DNA from: Ruminococcus sp.
Lineage (GTDB): Bacteria > Bacillota > Clostridia > Oscillospirales > Ruminococcaceae
Direction: 5' to 3'
Length of the DNA: 64,000 nt
Assembly: GCA_015066845.1 (NCBI GenBank)
Contig: SVNO01000001.1
Span: 62,001 to 126,000 of the forward strand
Positions within the stretch are counted from its first letter, which is position 1. Each line of letters starts with the position of its first letter. Under the pieces are notes generated by a model, which was not told the origin of the DNA, ran no database searches, and saw only the letters and a list, made by a program, of their open reading frames with translations. Shown here piece after piece: positions 43,631-53,405 of this stretch. The position numbers and the translations under genes are program-made.

Positions 43631-43653
43631 ATTATTGTAAGGAGGTATTTTAC

Positions 43654-44232
43654 ATGCTGGATATCCAGAGCACCCAGACGTATCAGGAGCGCATCCGCAG
43701 GACGCTCATTTCCGAGGAGGAAATCGCTGCTGCGGTGCAGAACGCAGGAAAAGAAATCAGTCTGCTTTATGACGGCACACCCATTTTGCTCGTCAGCATT
43801 CTCAAGGGCGCATTCGTTTTTATGGCTGACCTCATGCGTGCAGTGGATGTTCCCTGTGAAGTGGCATTCATGTGCGCCAAGAGCTATTATAGCGGCACAT
43901 TTTCCACAGGTACGGTTAAAATCACCATGGACCTCGAACAGGACATCAGCGGCTACCATGTTGTAATCGTCGAGGACATCATCGACACCGGACGGACGCT
44001 CTACGATGTGTACAACCTGCTCAAGGGCAGAAATCCCCGTTCCCTGCGTGTTGTCACACTCCTTGACAAGCCCTCCCGCCGTGACGCGCGTGTGGCACAG
44101 TCTGGCTTTAAGCCGGACATGAGCCTGTTCACGATTGATGACCTGTTCGTAGTCGGATATGGTCTTGACTGCGCAGAATACTACCGTAATCTTCCCTATA
44201 TCGCGGAATATTCGCCGAGTCAGGAGGGATAG
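43654..44232 (+). CDS. hpt: Hypoxanthine phosphoribosyltransferase
   Basis: 192 residues. Salvages hypoxanthine/guanine with PRPP. The PRPP-binding motif VVIVEDIIDTGRTL is intact, as are VSILKGAFVFMADL and the C-terminal FVVGYGLD. AAGGAGG precedes the ATG at 43654. The next gene, a purine permease, starts three bases after the stop, forming a purine-salvage operon. Confidence 0.95.
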   Translation: MLDIQSTQTYQERIRRTLISEEEIAAAVQNAGKEISLLYDGTPILLVSILKGAFVFMADLMRAVDVPCEVAFMCAKSYYSGTFSTGTVKITMDLEQDISGYHVVIVEDIIDTGRTLYDVYNLLKGRNPRSLRVVTLLDKPSRRDARVAQSGFKPDMSLFTIDDLFVVGYGLDCAEYYRNLPYIAEYSPSQEG

Positions 44233-44234
44233 AC

Positions 44235-46238
<2,004 letters not shown>

Positions 46239-46263
46239 AGGGGATGCCTCCTTCATGCAGAGT

Positions 46264-47340
46264 TCAGGAATGCAGCAATTGCTGGAAATAACGTCTGTTG
46301 TACGCTACATTCGGATTGCTGGGCTTGATGCGCCCTGCCCTATCATTATATGCTTTCGCGATTGAACGGTTCCCCATGCGGTCATGGCAGACGCACAGCT
46401 GCATCAGCGGAATGAAGTCATGGCAATCCGGCTGTGAAAAGCCTGCATTTTCTGCCGGAAATTCCGTCCGCAATGCCGTTTCATACCAGAATGCTGCCTG
46501 TGTATAGTCCTTGCGCTGCATGAAAATCTGCCCGATGGCACAGCACACCTCTGCACGGGGTGCGGCAAGGGAAAAGCTCTCGCAAAGGCTGGATATCGCC
46601 TCCTGTTCCCTGCCCAGTGCCAGCAGACATTCCGCACGATGCTGACATGCAGTCAGACGGTCGGCAATCCATGCATCCTTGCAGCGGAAAAAATCCGCAT
46701 AGACTTCCAGTGCATCCGCATACCGTCCGTGATAGTAAAGCTCGCGCGCATAGTAGAATTTCTGCCGCGTGTCCAGTGCTTTCCCCTCCTCTTGCAGCCG
46801 TTCAAAAATGCGAAGATTCCGTGCAGGGTCATGCACATGAAGCTTACGATGCTCGATGGGCGCGTCATAATGGAGAATCTTTCCGGACGGTGCAATCACC
46901 TCATGCACTGCGCCCACCCATTGAAACGCCTTTTCACGGCGCAGCAGCCGTTCGCGCTCATAAGTAAAGACAGGTGCACCCTGTTCGTCAAAGGCAACAT
47001 GGTAGGGCAGCATTACCACATCCGTGTCCGGTGTGAGCGTGTCTTTCAGCTCCAATAGCCGTGCAAGGCTCTCCGGTGGAATCACATCATCCGCATCCAG
47101 CCAGAACTGATAGTCACAGCTTGCCTTGGAAAATGCAAAATTCCGCGCGGCAGAAAAATCATCCACCCACGCAAATGTATGGACATGCTCTGTAAACTGC
47201 GCAGCAATCTCTCTTGTATGGTCAGTTGAGCCGGTATCTGCAATGATGATTTCATCGGCAAACGCAGCTGCACTGCGCAGACAACGTTCCAATACCTCCT
47301 CCTCGTTTTTCACAATCATGCACAGGCTGACAGTCTGCAT
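46264..47340 (-). CDS. Family 2 glycosyltransferase with C-terminal TPR-like repeats
   Basis: 358 residues. The GT2 core starts [17 protein letters not shown] with [14 protein letters not shown] and the LDADD nucleotide-sugar motif, as in SunS-type protein glycosyltransferases. From about residue 200 helical repeats ([41 protein letters not shown]) look like TPRs. Cytoplasmic. It precedes the collagen-like gene, its probable acceptor. GGGGAG precedes the ATG. No clear promoter is visible in the 130 bp upstream, so a sporulation-type sigma is possible. Confidence 0.88.
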   Translation of the reverse strand: MQTVSLCMIVKNEEEVLERCLRSAAAFADEIIIADTGSTDHTREIAAQFTEHVHTFAWVDDFSAARNFAFSKASCDYQFWLDADDVIPPESLARLLELKDTLTPDTDVVMLPYHVAFDEQGAPVFTYERERLLRREKAFQWVGAVHEVIAPSGKILHYDAPIEHRKLHVHDPARNLRIFERLQEEGKALDTRQKFYYARELYYHGRYADALEVYADFFRCKDAWIADRLTACQHRAECLLALGREQEAISSLCESFSLAAPRAEVCCAIGQIFMQRKDYTQAAFWYETALRTEFPAENAGFSQPDCHDFIPLMQLCVCHDRMGNRSIAKAYNDRAGRIKPSNPNVAYNRRYFQQLLHS

Positions 47341-47470
47341 TCTCTCACTCCCCTTCCCTGTACTCTATGCACAGACGCGTCATTCGTGCCTGTACCTCTC
47401 CAAAATGTCAGGTTTCCAAAGGTAAATTTGTTGGTTTTGCATAAAAGCGGAATCGGTATGTCATTTCCCC

Positions 47471-47499
47471 TTGACACAATCTCTGTTTTCGTGTAAAAT
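47471..47499 (+). promoter_or_regulatory. Sigma-A promoter for the sodium symporter
   Basis: TTGACA (47471-47476), 17-bp spacer, TAAAAT (47494-47499). Confidence 0.82.
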
Positions 47500-47599
47500 T
47501 AAGGTATTCGTGCTGCGAATGATAAATTCAAATGCAGCAAACCGGCGCGGTTATTATTGCAGCAAACAGCACCGGTACGCTGCGGAAAGGTGTGTTTTC

Positions 47600-48961
47600 A
47601 TGAGTGAACAAACAAAAGTGACTGTCAGCAACGGTGGCTTCGGGTCGAAGCTTGGCTTCATCCTCGCTGCAGCTGGCTCGGCAGTCGGACTGGGAAATAT
47701 CTGGCGTTTCCCCTATCTTGCCGCACAGTATGGCGGTGGTATTTTCCTGCTGGTTTATCTGATTCTGACAGTTACCTTCGGCTTTTCGCTGATGGTTACG
47801 GAAATCGCAATCGGGCGCAAGACCGGAAAGAGCGTTATTGGCGCGTATTCTGAGGTCAACAAGCATTTTGCTCCCCTTGGATGGCTGGCGGCAGCCGTAC
47901 CCGTCATTATTCTCCCGTACTACTGCGTTATCGGCGGCTGGGTACTCAAGTACATGACTGCATTCCTCACCGGACAGGGCAAAACCGCTGCCGGCGATGG
48001 CTCATTCTTCTCGGAATTCATCGGACATGCTGCACAGCCGACGATTTTCTTCTTCATCTTTGTCATCCTGACAGCAATCGTAGTAATGCTCGGTGTCAAC
48101 AAGGGTATTGAGCGCATGAGCAAGATTATGATGCCTGTACTTTTCATCCTGATTATCGGTATTGGCATTTATACCCTGACGCTCCCCGGTGCGATCGATG
48201 GTCTGATTTACTACGTCAAGCCCGATTTCACCAAGTTCTCCATCAAAACCGTAATTGCAGCTATGGGACAGCTGTTCTACTCGATGTCCCTTGCAATGGG
48301 TATTATGATTACCTACGGCTCCTACATGAGAAAGGAAGACCATCTGGAAGGTTCTGTTCGTAATATCGAGATTTTCGACACAGCAGTTGCATTCCTCGCC
48401 GGTCTGATCATCGTTCCCTCCGTCTTTGTATTCTCCGGCGGTGACGCAAGCGCGCTGAAATCCGGCCCGTCCTTGATGTTCATTACCCTCCCGAACGTGT
48501 TCGATTCCATGATCGGCGGACAGATTGTCGGTGCAGCATTCTTCATTCTGGTTGCACTGGCTGCACTGACTTCCTCCATCTCCCTGATGGAAACGGTGGT
48601 TTCCATCATCGTTGAGAAGTTCCACATTAAGAGAATTCCGGCATGTCTGATCGTAATGGGTATTTCTCTGGCAATGGGTATGCTCTCCGTACTCGGCTAC
48701 AGTGATTGGAGTGAAGTGACTGTATTCGGCTATCAGTTCCTTGACTTCTTCGATTTTGTCAGCAACAATATTATGATGCCGATCGTTGCGCTTTTGACCT
48801 GCATCCTGATTGGCTTCGTAGCAAAGACAAAGTTTGTCGAGGACGAAGTGGAAGAAAACGGCGAATTCAAATCCAAGACGCTCTACCGCGTGATGGTCAG
48901 ATATGTCTGCCCGATTTGTATGCTGGTAATTCTGTTCTCCGCACTGTTTATGAAGCTCTAA
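47600..48961 (+). CDS. Sodium-dependent transporter (NSS/SNF family)
   Basis: 453 residues, about 12 helices. The sodium/substrate site GSAVGLGNIWRFPYLAAQYGGG is at residues 23-44; SLAMGIMITYGSYM lies in helix 6-7. Related to bacterial amino-acid symporters such as LeuT/MhsT. ATG 47600 follows an AAAGGTG site; the frame is open upstream through the promoter. Substrate likely an amino acid. Confidence 0.93.
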   Translation: MSEQTKVTVSNGGFGSKLGFILAAAGSAVGLGNIWRFPYLAAQYGGGIFLLVYLILTVTFGFSLMVTEIAIGRKTGKSVIGAYSEVNKHFAPLGWLAAAVPVIILPYYCVIGGWVLKYMTAFLTGQGKTAAGDGSFFSEFIGHAAQPTIFFFIFVILTAIVVMLGVNKGIERMSKIMMPVLFILIIGIGIYTLTLPGAIDGLIYYVKPDFTKFSIKTVIAAMGQLFYSMSLAMGIMITYGSYMRKEDHLEGSVRNIEIFDTAVAFLAGLIIVPSVFVFSGGDASALKSGPSLMFITLPNVFDSMIGGQIVGAAFFILVALAALTSSISLMETVVSIIVEKFHIKRIPACLIVMGISLAMGMLSVLGYSDWSEVTVFGYQFLDFFDFVSNNIMMPIVALLTCILIGFVAKTKFVEDEVEENGEFKSKTLYRVMVRYVCPICMLVILFSALFMKL

Positions 48962-48976
48962 TTGACAAAACAAGAA

Positions 48977-49191
48977 AATCGCCCCGATTACGGGGCGATT
49001 CAGCTTGTCGAAAAAGTCTTTTTCTGGGGTTAGCACCCCTGTAACTGCCCCCACCCCAACCCCTCCCCCAACGGGGGAGGGGCTATTTTTCGGGGACTTC
49101 GTCCCCGAACCCCTTGTGCGGGGCTATCGCTCCGCATTTGATTTTAGGTTTTTCGAAAGACAGAATCGCCCCGATTACGGGGCGATTTTTT
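48977..49191. repeat. Palindrome cluster bounded by two copies of one terminator hairpin
   Basis: The hairpin AATCGCCCCG-ATTA-CGGGGCGATT occurs at 48977-49000 and again at 49164-49187; only the second has a T-run (plus strand). Between them are a CCCCTCCCCC/GGGGGAGGGG stem and a CGGGGAC/GTCCCCG stem. The stretch separates the symporter from the convergent diguanylate cyclase and contains no gene. Confidence 0.75.
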
Positions 49192-50326
49192 AATGCGGTC
49201 TTGCTTTTTTTACTTCGTAGAGCATTTTGTCAGCTTTTGCAATGAAATCCGGAATCGTTTTCATCTCTGCGGTATAAGCCGCGTAACCGATACTCAGATG
49301 CAGATCGTACTGCGCTCCGGCAGCTGCATTGTCCTCTGCAAGTACTTCGTTAATCTCCAGACACAACGTCCGGATTGTTTCTTCGCTTTCGACTTCGCAG
49401 ATAATGATGAACTCATCACCGCCATAGCGGCATACAAAGCAGTGATACCGTGAGCAGACCTTTTTAAGGGCTGTTGCCACGCGGATGAGTGCCTTGTCGC
49501 CTTCAACGTGTCCGTACACGTCATTGATTTTCTTGAAGTAATCCATGTCCATCATCAGCAGAAAGAGCTGCTTGCAGCTTGAGGGATTTTTCATCTTGCC
49601 GGACAAATACCGCAGCAGTTGGTTGCGGTTGTTCAGCTGCGTCAACGGGTCAATGGAAATCTTCTCATTCTGTAAATTGATGTAAACCTGTAGAAGTGCG
49701 AGCGTGATGCCCATACTCAGTACAGGAGAGCCGCCAAAGTTCATCTGCCAGATACCGCAGAACAGCGGGAAAACGCAGAACGAGGATATGGTCAGGTATT
49801 TGTTGCGGTTCGCATAATCATGCTTGTTCTGTGCGCGCAGGAACGCTTTACCGGATGTGGAAATAATGTAGCCAAACAGAATAACGGATTGCAGGATGTA
49901 CAATGGCCCATAGTGGAATTGTTTATCCGCGTCCACATAGAACATCAGCCCCGTCCATGGCGTCGTCAGCGTCAGGATATTGAACAGCGTGACTGGAATG
50001 ATAGCAAGAAGCTTGTATTTTCTGGATGTCGCAAACTTCGATTCCTGCATATACTCAGAATAAAGGAACCAGAGATAGGAAACGAATCCGGAAAGAATGT
50101 AGTACAGGATGTCTACCGCATATTTCACCGCAGGCACAACAGCTGGAATACTTTCGCAGATCACCCATAATGTATCCGAAACGCATAATGCCATCACACT
50201 GTACATCAATGCATTCAGTATTCGTTGAGAATTCTGATGATCTCTTGCGTTCTTCCCGCGCGTGAGCAGCGTCAAAATGATGCAGATGCAGAATATGTCC
50301 ATCTCAAGATAATAGATATGATTCAT
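49190..50326 (-). CDS. Membrane diguanylate cyclase without I-site
   Basis: 378 residues. About seven membrane helices form the first 215 residues, then DPLTQLNNRNQLLRYL opens a GGDEF domain with the intact active site RYGGDEF near residue 301. The position of the RxxD inhibitory site reads RYHC, so feedback by c-di-GMP is not expected at this site. ATG 50326 follows an AAGG site; ATG 50350 has none. Own promoter at 50411-50439. Confidence 0.9.
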   Translation of the reverse strand: MNHIYYLEMDIFCICIILTLLTRGKNARDHQNSQRILNALMYSVMALCVSDTLWVICESIPAVVPAVKYAVDILYYILSGFVSYLWFLYSEYMQESKFATSRKYKLLAIIPVTLFNILTLTTPWTGLMFYVDADKQFHYGPLYILQSVILFGYIISTSGKAFLRAQNKHDYANRNKYLTISSFCVFPLFCGIWQMNFGGSPVLSMGITLALLQVYINLQNEKISIDPLTQLNNRNQLLRYLSGKMKNPSSCKQLFLLMMDMDYFKKINDVYGHVEGDKALIRVATALKKVCSRYHCFVCRYGGDEFIIICEVESEETIRTLCLEINEVLAEDNAAAGAQYDLHLSIGYAAYTAEMKTIPDFIAKADKMLYEVKKARPH

Positions 50327-50410
50327 AAGTATGCCTTCTTCCGATAGCATCGCGGCACAGCCGGTACTATTCCGGTGATGCGCCGTTGTTTATGTTTGGT
50401 TCACACTTTT

Positions 50411-50439
50411 ATTATAGCACAAAGTTTTGTAAATGTCTA
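50411..50439 (-). promoter_or_regulatory. Sigma-A-like promoter for the second diguanylate cyclase
   Basis: Minus strand TAGACA (50434-50439), 17-bp spacer, TATAAT (50411-50416). Confidence 0.7.
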
Positions 50440-50552
50440 TTGTTTTCAAGCAAAAAAACCGACAACATTTTTCATTTCACAAAAAAGAAACAAATTATTC
50501 AAAGTATTGAAAAAGATGCCCAGCCGCCGCAGGGCGTTCCGGGCATCAATTC

Positions 50553-50855
50553 TCATCGGGATGTGTCGGTCGCCGAATCCTGTGCGGCTTCCGTGGTTTC
50601 GGTTCCGGTAATGTCGCTGACGACATCACGTCCCTCGTCAAGAACATCGCTTGCAAAGTCCTCCGCGCCGCTGACAACATCCGTAACCATATCCTGCGCG
50701 TCACTGAGCAGACCGCTGTCCTCCGTTGTCTGTGCTGCCTGCGATTCTGTATGCTGCACAGAATTGGTGTCCGCATCATTACGGTTTCTTCCACATGCGG
50801 TCATCATCACTGCACCAGCAATCAGTGCAGTCAGTACGATTGGCATTTGTTTCAT
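50553..50855 (-). CDS. Small acidic lipoprotein
   Basis: 100 residues. Lipoprotein signal peptide with lipobox MTAC (Cys at about 21). The mature part is acidic and made of amphipathic helical segments with DVVSGAEDFASDVLDEGRDVVSDI-like repeats, as in YtxH-type proteins. GGAGG precedes the ATG. Function unknown. The upstream gap (50856-51030) contains a diverged ACCGCACAA...TGCACGGTAT inverted repeat and a CATACTA that could be a forespore-type -10, but nothing firm. Confidence 0.75.
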   Translation of the reverse strand: MKQMPIVLTALIAGAVMMTACGRNRNDADTNSVQHTESQAAQTTEDSGLLSDAQDMVTDVVSGAEDFASDVLDEGRDVVSDITGTETTEAAQDSATDTSR

Positions 50856-51032
50856 GTGCTTGCCTCCTGTGATTGTCCGGCAAAGCCGGATGATAGGAAC
50901 ACCGCACAATTCCTGCACGGTATCGTCCTTAGTATGCACTCTTTTTGCGATTCTATCCTTTTTCAGATTTGTGCATATTCAATAAAATTCACTGTGAGCA
51001 AATGGCTGAAATCATGAATTTTTACAATTTGC

Positions 51033-51061
51033 TTGCAAATATGCTGAAAAAATGCTATAAT
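51033..51061 (+). promoter_or_regulatory. Sigma-A promoter for the HD hydrolase and GH13 genes
   Basis: TTGCAA (51033-51038), 17-bp spacer, TATAAT (51056-51061). Confidence 0.78.
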
Positions 51062-51091
51062 AGCAAGTACAGATGGAAGGAGGAGATTTGA

Positions 51092-51688
51092 ATGAATGCA
51101 AAGGAAGAATTCATCACGCTGTTTCAGACACATATCCAACGAAAGGGTGCGCAGGCATTGCTGGAGTATCTGCAATCGGATGCCAGCGATTTTTTCACAG
51201 CCCCCTCAAGTACGCGCTATCATGGCTCGTATGAAGGTGGACTCGTGGAGCATTCCGTGAATGTGTACCACTGCCTGAAGGATTATCTGGCGCGTACGCG
51301 TACAAAAGAGCTGTACGGGATGGATTACAGCGAGGAAACAATTGCACTTGTGGCACTGCTGCATGACATCTGCAAGCTGAATTTCTACAAGGTGGATTAC
51401 CGCAACGCCAAAAATGACAAGGGCGTATGGGAGAAAGTACCCTACTATACCATTGACGATACACTTCCCTACGGTCACGGCGAAAAATCGGTATACATCA
51501 TTGCAAGCTACATGCGGCTGACGCGCGAGGAGGCATTTGCCATTCGCTATCACATGGGTTTTTCCGGCATTGAGGACAAAAATTCCATCGGTAAGGCATT
51601 TGAGATGTTTCCGCTTGCATTTGCGTTGAGTGTGGCGGATATGGAAGCAACCTACTATCTGGAAGGTACACCGGAAACAAAAAACTGA
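51092..51688 (+). CDS. HD-domain hydrolase
   Basis: 198 residues. GGLVEHSVNVY, LLHDICKL and the later RYHMGF and SVADMEA supply the H...HD...H...D metal-ligand order of HD phosphohydrolases. Probably a metal-dependent nucleotide or nucleic-acid phosphohydrolase; the substrate cannot be told. GGAAGGAGG precedes the ATG. The GH13 gene follows 40 bp downstream. Confidence 0.85.
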   Translation: MNAKEEFITLFQTHIQRKGAQALLEYLQSDASDFFTAPSSTRYHGSYEGGLVEHSVNVYHCLKDYLARTRTKELYGMDYSEETIALVALLHDICKLNFYKVDYRNAKNDKGVWEKVPYYTIDDTLPYGHGEKSVYIIASYMRLTREEAFAIRYHMGFSGIEDKNSIGKAFEMFPLAFALSVADMEATYYLEGTPETKN

Positions 51689-51728
51689 CATTACAACACA
51701 CAATACATCGAAACAAAGGAGAAACTTT

Positions 51729-53309
51729 ATGAACTGGTATGATAACGCGATCGTGTACCATATCTATCCGCTTGGCTTCTGTGGTGCACCAAAATTCAAT
51801 GAGGGCGGCGAACCGGTGCACCGGCTGGAAAAGGTGCTGGAATGGATTCCGCATCTGAAAGAAATGAATGTGGGCGCGGTTTACTTCGGGCCGGTATTTG
51901 AATCGGTCGAGCACGGCTACGACACCACGGACTATAAAATGATTGACCGCCGACTGGGTGACAATGCAATGTTCAAGCGCATTTGCGATGCATTGCATGA
52001 AAACGGCATCCGTGTCATTCTTGATGGCGTATTCAATCATGTTGGCAGAAAATTCTGGGCATTTACGGACATTCAGCAGAACGGACAGAATTCCCGTTAC
52101 TGCGGCTGGTTCCAGAACCTCAATTTCGGCGGACAAAGCCCCTGTGGTGATCCGTTCTGGTATGAGGGCTGGCACGGACATTACAATCTCGTCAAGCTTA
52201 ATCTCCAGAATCCCGAAGTCTGCGACCATATTCTGGACGCGGTGGGTTATTGGATGCGTGAATTTGACATTGACGGCATCCGTTTTGATGCGGCTGACTG
52301 CATTGATTTCAGCTTCTGGGGACGTATCCGTCATTTCTGCAAGAGCCGCAAGCCGGATTTCTGGCTGATGGGTGAAATCATCCATGGCGACTACAACCGT
52401 TGGGCGAATCCGGAAATGCTCGATTCTGTGACGAATTACGAATGCTACAAGGGCATCTGGTCGTCGCACAACGACAAGAATTATTTTGAAATTGACTATT
52501 CCATCAACCGTCAGTCCGGAAACGGCGGTATTTACAAGAATACCAACCTCTACACCTTTGTAGACAATCATGACGTAAACCGTCTGGCAAGCACTGTCAC
52601 TGACCAACGGGATCTCCCCCTCTGCTATACACTGATGTACACAATGCCCGGTATTCCTTCCATTTACTACGGCAGTGAATACGGTGTCAGAGGCATTCAC
52701 GAAAACAATTCGGATGACGGACTGCGCCCCTGTCTTGACCTTGGCGCGATGCAGAATGAAAACACGGAGCTGTACCGTCATCTTGTCAAGCTCGGCAGGA
52801 TTTACAAGGCATATCCGGCACTGCGCACGGGCGGCTACCGCACAGTGCAGATTCGCAACCGCCAGCTGGTATTTGCCAAGGAGCTGGATGGGCAGACGGT
52901 CTATGTGGCACTGAATCTGGATGACCAGCCGTTTGACGTGCAGTTCGGCACACCGTATGACGGACTTGTGGACGCAATCAGCGGCAATGCAGTGCATGTG
53001 GAATACGGCAATGCGCACCTGCACATTCTGCCGCATTCTTCGATGATTCTGGTGCATGACAATATTGTCAATGACGCGCCGGAGAAACAGCCTGCTGCAC
53101 CTGTCAAGCCCCGTGAAGTGCACGAGGGCGAGCGTTACCGCCATTTCAAGGGCGGTCTGTACACCGTCATTGCCATTGCTACGCACACGGAAACGATGGA
53201 GGAAATGGTCGTTTATAAGAGTGATGAAAACGGCTCTGTCTGGGTAAGACCGAAGTCCATGTTCCTTGATAAAAAGGGCGATGTGGATAGATTTGTAAAA
53301 CTGGATTAA
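51729..53309 (+). CDS. GH13 alpha-amylase-family enzyme fused to a C-terminal DUF1653 domain
   Basis: 526 residues, no signal peptide, so cytoplasmic. Conserved GH13 regions are in order: DGVFNHV (I), GIRFDAADC (II, nucleophile Asp near 186), LMGEI (III, acid Glu near 213) and FVDNHD (IV, Asp near 280). It probably cleaves maltodextrin-like alpha-glucans. The last about 60 residues (GERYRHFKGGLYTVIAIATHTETMEEMVVY, then WVRPKSMF) are a DUF1653 domain, normally a stand-alone small protein. AAAGGAG precedes the ATG at 51729. Confidence 0.92.
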   Translation: MNWYDNAIVYHIYPLGFCGAPKFNEGGEPVHRLEKVLEWIPHLKEMNVGAVYFGPVFESVEHGYDTTDYKMIDRRLGDNAMFKRICDALHENGIRVILDGVFNHVGRKFWAFTDIQQNGQNSRYCGWFQNLNFGGQSPCGDPFWYEGWHGHYNLVKLNLQNPEVCDHILDAVGYWMREFDIDGIRFDAADCIDFSFWGRIRHFCKSRKPDFWLMGEIIHGDYNRWANPEMLDSVTNYECYKGIWSSHNDKNYFEIDYSINRQSGNGGIYKNTNLYTFVDNHDVNRLASTVTDQRDLPLCYTLMYTMPGIPSIYYGSEYGVRGIHENNSDDGLRPCLDLGAMQNENTELYRHLVKLGRIYKAYPALRTGGYRTVQIRNRQLVFAKELDGQTVYVALNLDDQPFDVQFGTPYDGLVDAISGNAVHVEYGNAHLHILPHSSMILVHDNIVNDAPEKQPAAPVKPREVHEGERYRHFKGGLYTVIAIATHTETMEEMVVYKSDENGSVWVRPKSMFLDKKGDVDRFVKLD

Positions 53310-53314
53310 ATCAT

Positions 53315-53356
53315 AAAAAAGCCCCTTGCAATTCGTTTGCAAGGGGCAATTTTTAG
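53315..53356. terminator. Bidirectional intrinsic terminator
   Basis: Eleven-base-pair stem GCCCCTTGCAA/TTGCAAGGGGC (53321-53331 and 53337-53347), preceded by six A residues and followed by ATTTTTA. It ends the GH13 gene and the minus-strand lipoprotein gene. Confidence 0.9.
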
Positions 53357-53405
53357 GGCGATTACGCACAAAGAACAGTGCATCTGCTTACAATTTGTTG
53401 GGGCA

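Noticed and set aside
43500-43653. Purine riboswitch in the hpt/purine permease leader
   Set aside because: The conserved loop sequences of the purine aptamer are absent; the leader is filled by the interspersed repeat.
51498-53369. 623-residue minus-strand open frame antisense to the GH13 gene
   Set aside because: Shadow of the GH13 frame, whose catalytic motifs are intact on the plus strand.
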